A stretch of 64,000 nucleotides of DNA from Actinospineispora acaciae DSM 45401. GTDB taxonomy: Bacteria > Actinomycetota > Actinomycetes > Mycobacteriales > Pseudonocardiaceae. The stretch lies in the NCBI RefSeq assembly GCF_000620785.1, contig NZ_JIAI01000005.1, positions 372,001-436,000 of the forward strand, given 5' to 3'. Positions 35,531-44,375 of the stretch are shown here, piece by piece; position 1 is the stretch's first letter, and each line of letters opens with the position of its first letter. The notes below the pieces were generated by a model. That model saw only the letters and a program-made list of their open reading frames with translations. It made no database searches and was not told the DNA's origin. Position numbers and translations under genes: made by a program.

Positions 35531-37219
35531 ATGAGCGTCCCCACCTCGGGGCCGGCCGGGCCGGTGTCGTTCCAGACGGATCCGCAGCGCTACCGCCACT
35601 GGAAGCTCGATCTCGACGGTGAGATCGCGTACCTGCGGTTGGACGTCGACGAGGCCGGCGGGCTGGTGCCCGGCTACGAGCTGAAGATGAACTCCTACGA
35701 CCTCGGCGTGGACATCGAACTCTACGACGCCACCCAGCGGCTGCGGTTCGAGCATCCCGAGGTCCGTGCGGTGGTCCTGACCAGCGGAAAGGACCGCAAC
35801 TTCTGCGCGGGCGCGAACATCAGGATGCTGGCCCAGTCCAGCCATCCGTGGAAGGTCAACTTCTGTAAGTTCACCAACGAGACGCGCAATGCCATCGAGG
35901 ACGCCACCGCGAACTCCGGGCAGACCTACCTGGCCGCGCTGAACGGCACCGCCGCAGGCGGCGGGTACGAGCTGGCCCTGGCCTGCGAGCGGATCCTGCT
36001 CATCGACGACAACTCCAGCGTGGTGTCGCTGCCCGAGGTGCCGCTGCTCGGCGTGCTGCCCGGCACCGGCGGGCTGACCAGGGTCACCGACAAGCGCAGG
36101 GTCCGCAAGGACCGCGCCGACGTGTTCGCCACCAGGGCCGAGGGCGTGCGCGGGCGCCAGGCCGTGGAGTGGCGGCTGGTCGACGAGGTCATCCCGAAGC
36201 GCTCCTGGGACGAGAAGGTCGCCGAACGGGCCGCCGAGGCCGCCGCCCGCTCCTCCCGCCCGACCGGCGCGCGCGGCATCACGCTGCCCCCGCTGGCCCC
36301 GGAGCACGGCGAGGACGAGATCCGCTACCGGCACGTGCACGCCCGGCTGGACCGTGCGCGCGGCCTGGTGGAGATCACCGTGCACGGGCCGGACGGCCCG
36401 CCGCCGAAGACCGTGGCCGGCATGCACGAGCAGGGCGCCGAGTTCTGGGCGCTGGCCATGACCCGCGAGCTGGACGACCTGATCCTGTGGCTGCGGACCA
36501 ACGAGCTGGAGCTGGGCACCTGGGTGATCCGCACCAGGGGCAACGCGGCGGACGCGCTGGCGTTCGAGCGCCTGCTCGCCGAGCACGGCCGGGACGACTG
36601 GCTCGCGGTCGAGGTCCGGCACTACTTCAAGCGCGTGCTCAAGCGCCTCGACGTCACCTCCCGCAGCCTGGTCGCGCTGATCGAGCCCGGCTCCTGCTTC
36701 GCCGGCGCGCTGCTGGAGCTGGCGCTGGCCTGCGACCGCCAGTACATGCTGGACGGGGTTCTCGACTCCGATGAAGAGGGCCAGGAGCCGGCCCAGGTCG
36801 TGCTGTCGGAGTCCAACTTCGGCGCGTTCCCGATGTCCAACGGGCTGTCCCGGCTGGGCTCGCGGTGCTACGGCGACGACGACTACCTGGCCAAGCTGCG
36901 CCAGGAGACCGGGCACTGGTTGGCCGCGGCGGAGGCGGCGGAGCTGGGGCTGGTCACCGAGGCGTACGACGACATCGACTGGGACGACGAGATCCGGATC
37001 ATGCTGGAGGAGCGCGCGTCGCTGTCCCCGGACGCGCTGACCGGCATGGAGGCCAACCACCGGTTCGTCGGCCCGGAGACCATGGAGTCGCGGATCTTCT
37101 CCCGGCTCACCGCGTGGCAGAACTGGATCTTCATACGGCCGAACGCGTCGGGTCCGGAGGGCGCGCTGCGCCGCTACGGCACCGGCCGCCGCGCCGACTT
37201 CGACCGGAAACGGGTGTGA
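35531..37219 (+). CDS. boxC: Benzoyl-CoA-dihydrodiol lyase BoxC
   Basis: Ring-cleaving lyase of the aerobic box pathway, 562 residues, converting 2,3-epoxybenzoyl-CoA (dihydrodiol) with loss of formate. It contains crotonase-type blocks: KDRNFCAGANIRML, LNGTAAGGGYELALACERI and the long C-terminal half with SNFGAFPMSNGLSRLG. Length and block order match BoxC and not a single-domain enoyl-CoA hydratase. GGGAGG precedes ATG 35531. boxB follows after 5 bases. Confidence 0.92.
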   Translation: MSVPTSGPAGPVSFQTDPQRYRHWKLDLDGEIAYLRLDVDEAGGLVPGYELKMNSYDLGVDIELYDATQRLRFEHPEVRAVVLTSGKDRNFCAGANIRMLAQSSHPWKVNFCKFTNETRNAIEDATANSGQTYLAALNGTAAGGGYELALACERILLIDDNSSVVSLPEVPLLGVLPGTGGLTRVTDKRRVRKDRADVFATRAEGVRGRQAVEWRLVDEVIPKRSWDEKVAERAAEAAARSSRPTGARGITLPPLAPEHGEDEIRYRHVHARLDRARGLVEITVHGPDGPPPKTVAGMHEQGAEFWALAMTRELDDLILWLRTNELELGTWVIRTRGNAADALAFERLLAEHGRDDWLAVEVRHYFKRVLKRLDVTSRSLVALIEPGSCFAGALLELALACDRQYMLDGVLDSDEEGQEPAQVVLSESNFGAFPMSNGLSRLGSRCYGDDDYLAKLRQETGHWLAAAEAAELGLVTEAYDDIDWDDEIRIMLEERASLSPDALTGMEANHRFVGPETMESRIFSRLTAWQNWIFIRPNASGPEGALRRYGTGRRADFDRKRV

Positions 37220-37224
37220 CGCAG

Positions 37225-38637
37225 ATGTCCATCGACTACACAGAAAAGATCCCGAACAACGTCGACCTGGCCGGCGACCGCAAGCTGCAGCGCGCCCTGG
37301 AGTCCTGGCAGCCCAACTTCCTGACCTGGTGGACGACCATGGGCCCGGCGCTGCCCACCGAGGACGTCTACCTGCGCACGGCGGTGGACGTCGGCCGGGA
37401 GGGCTGGGCGCACTTCGGCCACGTGGCCATGGAGGAGTACCGCTGGGGCGTCTTCCTGGCCGAGCGCAACGCCGACCGGCGCATCGCCTTCGGCGAGCAG
37501 AAGGGCGAGCCGGTCTGGCAGCAGGTGCCCGGCGAGTACCGCTCGGACCTGCAGCGCCTGATCGTCATCCAGGGCGACACCGAGCCGGCCTCGGTGGAGC
37601 AGCAGCGCCGCCTCGGCGAGACCGCGCCGTCCCTGTACGACCTGCGCAACCTGTTCCAGGTCAACGTGGAGGAAGGCCGGCACCTGTGGGCCATGGTCTA
37701 CCTGCTGCACGCCTACTTCGGCCGCAACGGCCGCGAGGAGGCCGAGGCGCTGCTGCACCGCAACTCCGGTGACCTGGACTCGCCGCGCATCCTGGGCGCG
37801 TTCAACGAGGAGACGCCGGACTGGCTGTCGTTCTTCATGTTCACCTACTTCACCGACCGGGACGGCAAGTACCAGCTCGGCACGCTGAAGGAGTCCGCCT
37901 TCGACCCGCTCTCCCGGACCTGCGAGTTCATGCTCAAGGAGGAGGCGCACCACATGTTCGTCGGCACCACGGGTGTCGACCGAGTGGTCGCTCGCTCCGC
38001 GGAGCTGATGCTCGAGCACGACACCGAGGAGGTCGGCCCGCACGGCGGCATCCCGCTGGACGTCATCCAGCGCTACATCAACTTCCACTACTCGGTGTCG
38101 CTGGACCTGTTCGGCTCCGAGCGCTCCACCAACGCCGCGAACTACTTCACCGCCGGCCTCAAGGGCCGCTGGCAGGAGGAGCGCCGCCGCGACGACCACA
38201 TCCTCACCGAGGACGCCGCGCACGTCGAGGTGGTCCGCGACGGCGAGCTGGCCACCGACGAGGTGTCCGCGCTGCTCGCGCTGAACCACGACCTGCGCAT
38301 GGAGTACGTCAAGGACTGCCAGAGTGGGCTCAAGCGCTGGAACCGCGTTCTTGAGAAGGCCGGCGTGGACCGGCGGCTGTATCTACCGCACGTCGGCTTC
38401 AACCGCCAGGTCGGCGTCTTCTCCGACCACCACGTCACGCCCGCCGGCCAGGTCGTCGGCGCCGACGCCTGGGAGGCCAGCCGGCACAAGTGGCTGCCCA
38501 CCGACGCCGACAAGGCGCACGTCCAGTCCCTGATGCGCCCGGTGTACGAGCCCGGCAAGATCGCCAGCTGGATCGCCCCGCCGATCAACGGCATCAACGG
38601 CAAGCCGTTCGACTACGAGTACGTTCATCTGCCCTGA
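37225..38637 (+). CDS. boxB: Benzoyl-CoA 2,3-epoxidase oxygenase component BoxB
   Basis: Diiron oxygenase forming 2,3-epoxybenzoyl-CoA, 470 residues, close to the family length. Carboxylate and histidine iron ligands are visible in QVNVEEGRHLWAM, CEFMLKEEAHHMFVG and TEDAAHVEVV. It starts MSIDYTEKIPNNVDLAGDR. The reductase partner BoxA and the aldehyde dehydrogenase BoxD are not in this window, so electron supply must come from elsewhere. Confidence 0.93.
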   Translation: MSIDYTEKIPNNVDLAGDRKLQRALESWQPNFLTWWTTMGPALPTEDVYLRTAVDVGREGWAHFGHVAMEEYRWGVFLAERNADRRIAFGEQKGEPVWQQVPGEYRSDLQRLIVIQGDTEPASVEQQRRLGETAPSLYDLRNLFQVNVEEGRHLWAMVYLLHAYFGRNGREEAEALLHRNSGDLDSPRILGAFNEETPDWLSFFMFTYFTDRDGKYQLGTLKESAFDPLSRTCEFMLKEEAHHMFVGTTGVDRVVARSAELMLEHDTEEVGPHGGIPLDVIQRYINFHYSVSLDLFGSERSTNAANYFTAGLKGRWQEERRRDDHILTEDAAHVEVVRDGELATDEVSALLALNHDLRMEYVKDCQSGLKRWNRVLEKAGVDRRLYLPHVGFNRQVGVFSDHHVTPAGQVVGADAWEASRHKWLPTDADKAHVQSLMRPVYEPGKIASWIAPPINGINGKPFDYEYVHLP

Positions 38638-38718
38638 CCGTTTTGCTCCCCAACCTCCGGCGCCCGGTACCGGTCGGTCCGGATGAGGCGTTTCCGGCCG
38701 AGGGGAGTGGTGATCGCG

Positions 38719-39042
38719 ATGTGGTTCCGGGCGAGGACAGCGGTGGTCGCGGTGCTCGCGATGTCGCTGGGCGCGGCGGTGCTGGCGGGCTGTGGCGACG
38801 GTGGCGGTGAGCGGCCGATCGTGCGGACGGCCCAGGTGGGGCGCGGCACGGTGGGCTCGGCGCACGACGTGCTGGTGATGCCGACCGCGGCCGTGACCAA
38901 GCAGGGCGGCCGGTCGTACGCGACGGTAGAAGGCCCGGACGGAAAGCCGCTCAAGGTGCCGTTCGGCGCCGGGGCGGCCAACGCCGAGCTCACCGAGGTC
39001 AGATCGGGCCTGCGGGAAGGCCAGGTGATCCTGCTGCCCTGA
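38719..39042 (+). pseudogene. Internally deleted membrane-fusion (MacA/HlyD-type) lipoprotein remnant
   Basis: About 107 residues. A signal peptide with lipobox LAGC and RTAQVGRGTVG, the mature start of a periplasmic-adaptor protein, is followed at once by DVLVMPTAAVTKQGGRSYA and a short C-terminal strand block, which normally lies about 250 residues later. The biotinyl-lipoyl and beta-barrel middle is gone. The frame stays open, so it may still be translated. No ABC or RND pump gene is adjacent. An upstream in-frame start at 38683 is possible. Confidence 0.65.
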
Positions 39043-39058
39043 CGGCCGACCCCTCGGT

Positions 39059-40492
39059 TCAGGAGTTCGCGTAGAGCTTGGTGACCTCGTAGAGGTAGTC
39101 GCGCGACTCGTAGAGCGAGCGGGCCAGGATGCGCTCGTTCAGGCCGTGGGTGTGGTCGTCACCGGTGCGGTAGAACCGGCCGCTCAGGCCGTAGGTGGGG
39201 ATGCCGCCCTCGTTGAGGTAGCGGCCGTCGGTGGCGCCGGTGGACTGGGTCGGGATCAGCGGGACGCCGGGCCACATCTTCGCCGCGACCTCCGTGGCGG
39301 GCCGCAGGATCGTGTCCGACAACGGCGGCACCGGTGCGGCGGAGGTGAACGGCTCGACGGGCTGGATCGTGATCTTCGGGTCGTTGATCACGTCGGTCAG
39401 GGTCTTCTGTACGTCCGCGCCGGGGGTGCCGGGGAAGATGCGGCAGTTCACGTTCGCCTCGGCCTGCTGCGGCAACGCGTTGCGGGCGTGCCCGCCCTGG
39501 ATCTGGGTCGGCACGCAGGTGGTGCGCAGCGTCGCGTTGAACACCGGGTCGGCGGACAGGGTGGCGGCGGCCGCGGCGTCGTTCGGGTTGGCCGCCAGCG
39601 CCTTCATAGCCTGCCCCATCGGGCCGGGGGTGAGCGCGCCGCGACGCTCGAAGGAGGCCCTGGTCACGTCGTTGACCTGCGTTGGGAAGTTGAACGCCGA
39701 GATGCGCGCCAGCGCGCCGCCGAGCGCCCCGATGGCGTTGAACGGGCCGGGGCGCGAGCTGTGCCCGCCCGGGTCCGTCGTGCGCAGGGTGAAGTTCTGG
39801 TAGACCTTCTCGCCGGCCTGGATGTCCAGCGACACCCGGTTGTTCTGCTCGTCCAGCGTGCCGGCGGCGCCTTCGTTGAGGGCGAAGGCGGCGTCGATCC
39901 AGTCGCGGTGGTTCTTGACCAGCCACTCGGCGCCGTTGACCTGGGCGCCGCCTTCCTCGCCGCAGGTCAGCGCGATCTTGATGTCGTGCTTCGGGCGGAA
40001 GTTCTCGGCGCGGTAGCGGATCAGGCTGTCCACCCAGATCGCGGCCATGGACTTGTCGTCGACGGCGCCTCGGGCGGTGAAGTAGCCGTTTTCTTCGACG
40101 AGCTTGAACGGGTCGCGTCCCCAGTCCTCTTGCTTTGCCTCGACGACGTCGATGTGGGCGAGCAGGAGGATTGGTTTGCTGGCGGGGTCGGTGCCGTGCA
40201 GGGTGGCGATGAGGCCGCCGTCCTTGGGGTGGTCGGGCGGGACGAACACGTTGAGGTCGCCGTCGGGGTAGCCGGCCTTCTTCAGGCGGGCGGCCATTCG
40301 CTGGGCGGCCAGTGTGCAGTCGCCGGCGGAGGCGCTGGTGTTGGTCTCGACCAGCTCCTTGTAGAGGTCGCGGAAGGCGGCCTGGTCGGTTGGTGTCGCC
40401 GGGGGTGGTGCCGACGGCGGTGGGGCGGCGGACCCGCATCCGGAGAGGAGCACGACAGCGATACAGGCGATCACCGAGGCGGTCCGCATCAT
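39059..40492 (-). CDS. M20-family metallopeptidase lipoprotein, copy 1
   Basis: Exported zinc peptidase, 477 residues. Lipoprotein signal peptide with lipobox LLSGC, then the M20 metal sites: His-Asp in LLAHIDVVEA, VDDKSMAA, the catalytic Glu-Glu in LTCGEEGGAQ and the C-terminal His in DDHTHGLNERI. Closely related to the gene at 41072-42505, from which it is separated by a NUDIX gene on the opposite strand. ATG 40492 (tandem ATGATG) is the common start of both copies. Likely a carboxypeptidase or dipeptidase. Confidence 0.9.
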   Translation of the reverse strand: MMRTASVIACIAVVLLSGCGSAAPPPSAPPPATPTDQAAFRDLYKELVETNTSASAGDCTLAAQRMAARLKKAGYPDGDLNVFVPPDHPKDGGLIATLHGTDPASKPILLLAHIDVVEAKQEDWGRDPFKLVEENGYFTARGAVDDKSMAAIWVDSLIRYRAENFRPKHDIKIALTCGEEGGAQVNGAEWLVKNHRDWIDAAFALNEGAAGTLDEQNNRVSLDIQAGEKVYQNFTLRTTDPGGHSSRPGPFNAIGALGGALARISAFNFPTQVNDVTRASFERRGALTPGPMGQAMKALAANPNDAAAAATLSADPVFNATLRTTCVPTQIQGGHARNALPQQAEANVNCRIFPGTPGADVQKTLTDVINDPKITIQPVEPFTSAAPVPPLSDTILRPATEVAAKMWPGVPLIPTQSTGATDGRYLNEGGIPTYGLSGRFYRTGDDHTHGLNERILARSLYESRDYLYEVTKLYANS

Positions 40493-40570
40493 CGACTTAT
40501 AACATGATCGAACCGTCCGCTGAAGAGATGTTTCAGCAATTCGCGCCTGCGGAATGCATTTCCCCCGACC
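40493..40570 (-). repeat. Duplicated promoter region upstream of M20 copy 1
   Basis: About 78 bases closely matching 42506-42583, including TTATAA near 40497-40503 on the complementary strand (TATAAG as -10) and the block GCGCCTGCGGAATGCATTTC. A TTCAGC-type -35 lies about 17 bases upstream of TATAAG. The transcript would begin at or beside the ATG, so leaderless expression is possible. Confidence 0.55.
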
Positions 40571-40588
40571 GTGTCGGGACATCCTGCC

Positions 40589-40594
40589 TACTAT
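40589..40594 (+). promoter_or_regulatory. -10 element for leaderless NUDIX transcript
   Basis: TACTAT seven bases before GTG 40602, with no ribosome-binding site between. A start site at or next to the GTG is expected, giving a leaderless mRNA. Confidence 0.5.
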
Positions 40595-40601
40595 CCGTCT
40601 C

Positions 40602-41087
40602 GTGAGCAGCCCGGCCGAGCGGTTCGCCACGCCTCTGGTCGCGGCGGGCGCGTTGTTCGTGGACGGCGACCGGGTGCTGCTGGTGCGCAAGACGTACGGG
40701 AACCGGTGGGACATCCCGGGCGGCGTCGTCGACCGGGGCGAGTCGCCGAGAATGGCGTGCCGCCGGGAGCTTCGCGAAGAGCTCGGGATCGAGCGGGAGC
40801 CGATCCGGGTGCTCGTGCACGACTGGGCGCCGTCCGATCCGGAGGGCGACAGGATCCTCTACGTGTTCGACTGCGGCGAGCTTGGCGCGGACGAGCGGCG
40901 CATCGCGGTGGACGGCGTCGAGCTGGACGGCTGGGAGTGGGTGGCCGTCGACCGGATCGACGAGTACGTCATCCCGCGGCTGTACCGGCGGCTGTCGCAG
41001 GCGTACCGCGCGCACCGCGTCGGGACCACGCTCTACCTGGAGCACGGCGTGCCGGCACTGCCCGAGCGGGGTCAGGAGTTGGCGTAG
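40602..41087 (+). CDS. NUDIX hydrolase, copy 1
   Basis: A 161-residue nucleoside-diphosphate-X hydrolase with a complete NUDIX box beginning GGVVDRGESPRMACRREL and continuing REELGI, preceded by GALFVDGDRVLLVRKTYG. GTG 40602 is preferred over 40554 because of the -10 element directly upstream. It is a clear paralog of the gene at 53793-54263. It overlaps M20 copy 2 by 16 bases at its 3' end. Substrate unknown. Confidence 0.88.
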   Translation: MSSPAERFATPLVAAGALFVDGDRVLLVRKTYGNRWDIPGGVVDRGESPRMACRRELREELGIEREPIRVLVHDWAPSDPEGDRILYVFDCGELGADERRIAVDGVELDGWEWVAVDRIDEYVIPRLYRRLSQAYRAHRVGTTLYLEHGVPALPERGQELA

Positions 41088-42505
41088 AGCTTGGTGACCT
41101 CGTAGAGGAAGTCGCGCGACTCGTAGAGCGCCTGGACCGGGATGCGTTCGTTCAGGCCGTGGATGTGGTCGTCCCCGGGGCGGATGAACTGGCCGCTCAG
41201 GCCGTAGGTGGGGATGCCGCCCTCGTTGAGGTAGGAGCCGTCGGTGGCGCCGGTGGACTGGGTCGGCACCAGCGGGACGCCGGGCCACATCTTCTCCGAC
41301 ACCTGGCGGATCGGCCCGAGGACCGTCTCGGACAGCGGCGGTACCGGCGCGGCGGCGCTGAACGGGCCGACCGGCTCGACGGAGACCTTGGGGTCGTTCA
41401 CCACGTTGATCAGCGTCTGGCGGACCTCGGCGCCCTGGACGCCGGGCAGGATCCGGCAGTTCACGTTCGCCTCGGCGAGCTGGGGCAGCGCGTTCGTCGC
41501 GTGCCCGCCCTTGAGCTCGGTCGCCACGCAGGTGGTGCGCATCGTCGCGTTGTGCAGCGGGTCCGCCGACAGGGTCGCGGCGGCCGCGGCGTCGTTCGGG
41601 TTGGCGGCCAGCGCCTTCATGGCCTGGCCCATCGGCCCGGGCGTCAGGGCGCCCTGGCGTTCGAAGTAGGTGCGGGTGACCTCGTTGAGCTGGACCGGGA
41701 AGGAGAAGGCGCCGAGCCGGGCGAGCGCGCCGCCCAGCGCGTGGATGGCGTTGAACGCCTCCGGGCGCGAGCTGTGCCCACCGTGGTCGGTGGTCCGGAA
41801 GGTGAAGTCCTGGTAGACCTTCTCGCCGGCCTGGATCTCCAGGTTGACCTTCTTGTTCTGCTCGTCGAGCACGCCCTCGGCGCCCTCGTTCAGGGCGAAC
41901 GCGGCGTCGATCCAGTCGCGGTGGTTCTTGACCAGCCACTCGGCGCCGTTGACCTGCCCGCCGCCTTCCTCACCGCAGGTCAGCGCGACCTTGAGGTCAC
42001 GCTTCGGCCGGAACCCCTCCGCGCGGTAGCGGATCAGGCTGTCCACCCAGACCGCGGCCATGGACTTGTCGTCGCTGGCACCGCGCGCGGTGAAGTAGCC
42101 GTTGTCCTCGACGAGCTTGAACGGGTCGCGGCCCCAGTCCTCCTGTTTGGCCTCGACGACGTCGATGTGCGCGAGCAGCAGGATCGCCTTGCTGGCCGGG
42201 TCGGTGCCATGCAGGGTCGCGACCAGGCCGCCGTCCTTGGGGTGGTCCGGCGGGACGAACACGTTGAGGTCGCCGTCCGGGTAGCCGGCCTTCTTCAGTC
42301 GGGCGGCCATTCGCTGGGCGGCCAGGGTGCAGTCGCCGGCGGAGAAGGTGGTGTTGGTCTCCACCAGTTCCTTGTAGAGGTCGCGGAAGGCCGCCCGGTC
42401 GGTTTGCGGCGCCGCCGCCGGCGGGGGTGGCGGGGGTGCCGCGGTCCCGCAGCCGGAGAGGAGCACAACAGCGATACAGGCGATCACCGAGGCGGTCCGC
42501 ATCAT
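41072..42505 (-). CDS. M20-family metallopeptidase lipoprotein, copy 2
   Basis: A 477-residue paralog of the gene at 39059-40492, same length, same signal peptide MMRTASVIACIAVVLLSGCG and the same metal-site motifs (LLAHIDVVEA, LTCGEEGGGQ, DDHIHGLNERI). Differences are spread along the protein, so the duplication is not brand new. The upstream DNA is also duplicated. Confidence 0.9.
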   Translation of the reverse strand: MMRTASVIACIAVVLLSGCGTAAPPPPPPAAAPQTDRAAFRDLYKELVETNTTFSAGDCTLAAQRMAARLKKAGYPDGDLNVFVPPDHPKDGGLVATLHGTDPASKAILLLAHIDVVEAKQEDWGRDPFKLVEDNGYFTARGASDDKSMAAVWVDSLIRYRAEGFRPKRDLKVALTCGEEGGGQVNGAEWLVKNHRDWIDAAFALNEGAEGVLDEQNKKVNLEIQAGEKVYQDFTFRTTDHGGHSSRPEAFNAIHALGGALARLGAFSFPVQLNEVTRTYFERQGALTPGPMGQAMKALAANPNDAAAAATLSADPLHNATMRTTCVATELKGGHATNALPQLAEANVNCRILPGVQGAEVRQTLINVVNDPKVSVEPVGPFSAAAPVPPLSETVLGPIRQVSEKMWPGVPLVPTQSTGATDGSYLNEGGIPTYGLSGQFIRPGDDHIHGLNERIPVQALYESRDFLYEVTKLYANS

Positions 42506-42583
42506 CGACTTATAACATGGCCGTACCGTCCGTTAAAGAGATGTTCAGTAATTTCGCGCCTGCGGAATGCATTTCCCCCGACG
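42506..42583 (-). repeat. Duplicated promoter region upstream of M20 copy 2
   Basis: Counterpart of 40493-40570, with the same TATAAG -10 and GCGCCTGCGGAATGCATTTC block, and a TTTAAC-type -35 in place of TTCAGC. Shows that the duplicated unit included the promoter. Confidence 0.55.
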
Positions 42584-42612
42584 GTGCACTCCGCACACGC
42601 GCGAACTCCGGC

Positions 42613-43077
42613 TCAGCAGGTGTGCCGGAGCAGCACCATCCCGGAACGTTTGAACCCGGCGTCGGTGTACATGGCTTGGGCGCGTTCGTTGTCGTGGTCG
42701 GTGAGCACGCTGATCTGTGCCCACTTGCGCCGCTCGGCCTCCCGCACCGCCGCGTCGAGCAGCTGGCGGCCGATGCCCTTGCCCCGGTGGTCGGGGTGGA
42801 CGACGAAGTCCTCCAGCCAGCAGACGTCCCCGCCGACCGCCGTGGACAGCGCCCGCTGCAGCAGCACGCAGCCCACCGCCCGCCCGGACCCGTCGTCGCG
42901 CTCGTCACCGGTGGCGACCAGTAAGGCGCCGCGCTCCGGCTCGGTCAACAGTGCATACAGCGCCCTTCGTTGTCGGGCGGCGTCCGGTGTGAAGTCCGCT
43001 TCCTGCTCGAACAGCACGGCGAGCAGGGCGACAACATCCTCGACATCTCCCAGCTCCAGCTCGCGGATCGTGGCCAT
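42613..43077 (-). CDS. GNAT-family N-acetyltransferase
   Basis: A 154-residue acetyl-CoA-dependent transferase starting MATIRELELGDVEDVVALL. The acetyl-CoA pyrophosphate loop is VHPDHRGKGIGRQLLDAAV, and the C-terminal strand DNERAQAMYTDAGFKRSG is typical. It diverges from the dapA-like gene. Acceptor substrate unknown. Confidence 0.9.
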   Translation of the reverse strand: MATIRELELGDVEDVVALLAVLFEQEADFTPDAARQRRALYALLTEPERGALLVATGDERDDGSGRAVGCVLLQRALSTAVGGDVCWLEDFVVHPDHRGKGIGRQLLDAAVREAERRKWAQISVLTDHDNERAQAMYTDAGFKRSGMVLLRHTC

Positions 43078-43132
43078 GAGGAAATCGTAAAGTGACTCGA
43101 CGAAGGCCCGTGTAAGGCGGGATGCTCACGCC

Positions 43133-43996
43133 ATGTCCACGTCCCTCGGCACCGTGCTCACCGCCATCGTCACCCCGTTCGACGACGACCTCGCGTTCGA
43201 CGAGGAGGCGTTCGTCGACCTGATGCACCACCTGGCCAAGCACGGCTCCGACGGCTTCGTGGTGTGCGCGTCGACCGGTGAGTCGGCGACCCTGGACAGC
43301 GCCGAGCACCTGCGCATCATCAAGCTGGCCTGCGAGAACCGCCCGCCGGGCACGACCATCGTGGCCAGCACCGGGTCCAACAACACCCGCCAGGCGTGCC
43401 GGATGACCGAGCGCGCCACCGAGTTCGGCGTGGACGGCGTGCTCTCGGTGACCCCGTACTACAACAAGCCCAACCGGCGCGGGATCGTCGCGCACTACCG
43501 CGAGGTGGCGGCGGCCACCGACAAGCCCGTGATCCTCTACAACATCCCCTCCCGGGTGGTTCTGGACCTGCCGAACGACTTCCTCGCCGAGCTGGCCCAG
43601 ATCGAGCGCATCGACTACGTCAAGCAGGCCAACGACGACAGCCTGGCGCCGATCGACGGGCTGGGCGTGTACGCGGGGAACTGCGGGGCGTTCGCCCGGG
43701 TGCTGGACATGGGCGGCTGCGGCGGGATCGTGGTGTCGAGCCACATTGCCGGCGACCAGATGCGGCGGATGGTCGACGAACCCGACCAGCGGGCGGCGAT
43801 CGATGCGTCGCTGCGGGAGCTGTACGACGCGATTTTCCTGACCACGAACCCGATCCCGGTCAAGGCCGCGCTGAACATGCTCGGCCACCGGGTGGGCAGG
43901 CCTCGGCTGCCGCTGGTCCCCGCCGACGAGGCCGAGACCGCCGTCATCCGCACCGCCCTGGAGCACCTCGGCCTGCTGGAGCCCGCGCCCGCTTGA
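43133..43996 (+). CDS. Dihydrodipicolinate synthase (DapA) family aldolase/lyase
   Basis: TIM-barrel class I lyase, 287 residues. Carboxylate-binding STGESATLD, the relay tyrosine in SVTPYYNKPNRRG and the Schiff-base lysine in DYVKQAND are in place. It could be the lysine-pathway 4-hydroxy-tetrahydrodipicolinate synthase or a related aldolase. No other lysine-synthesis gene is near. A truncated SRPBCC frame follows directly. Confidence 0.85.
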   Translation: MSTSLGTVLTAIVTPFDDDLAFDEEAFVDLMHHLAKHGSDGFVVCASTGESATLDSAEHLRIIKLACENRPPGTTIVASTGSNNTRQACRMTERATEFGVDGVLSVTPYYNKPNRRGIVAHYREVAAATDKPVILYNIPSRVVLDLPNDFLAELAQIERIDYVKQANDDSLAPIDGLGVYAGNCGAFARVLDMGGCGGIVVSSHIAGDQMRRMVDEPDQRAAIDASLRELYDAIFLTTNPIPVKAALNMLGHRVGRPRLPLVPADEAETAVIRTALEHLGLLEPAPA

Positions 43997-44003
43997 TGTG
44001 TAA

Positions 44004-44375
44004 CCGCTTCGGGTCTGGTACGCGTTCGACGGCGCTCGGGTGGACCTGCGTCCCGGCGGCGTGATCGAGCACTTCTGGCGGGAGCACGGGCGGTTCCTCG
44101 GCGTGATCGAGCGGGTGCGGCCGCCGACGTCGCTGGTCTACCGGTACTCGGTCGTTCCGGACGTCGAGCCCGGGCCGGGGCGGCAGACGCGCGTCGAGTT
44201 CGAGCTGCTGTCGTTGCCCGGCGAGCGGACCCTGGTGCGGGTCACGGAGTCCGGGTTCGCCGAGCTGGAGGTGTCCGAGGACGAGCGGCGGGCCCACCGC
44301 GACGCCACCGAGCAGGGCTGGAGCGGCGGGTTGGCCGGCCTGGCCGAGCTTGCGGGCGGCCGGGTGCCCGGCTGA
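44004..44375 (+). pseudogene. 5'-truncated SRPBCC/AHSA1-domain gene
   Basis: The frame opens after an in-frame TAA at 44001 and reads WYAFDGARVDLRPGGVIEHF, then ends GLAGLAELAGGRVPG. This is the middle and end of an AHSA1-type domain; the expected first ~45 residues are missing and the dapA-family stop is 7 bases upstream. GTG 44040 could still start an 111-residue product. The ArsR gene starts within its stop, the normal arrangement for AHSA1-ArsR pairs. Confidence 0.65.

Noticed and set aside
43133..43996. Certain assignment as lysine-pathway dapA
   Set aside because: Catalytic residues fit the superfamily but no lysine genes are near, so the specific function is left open.
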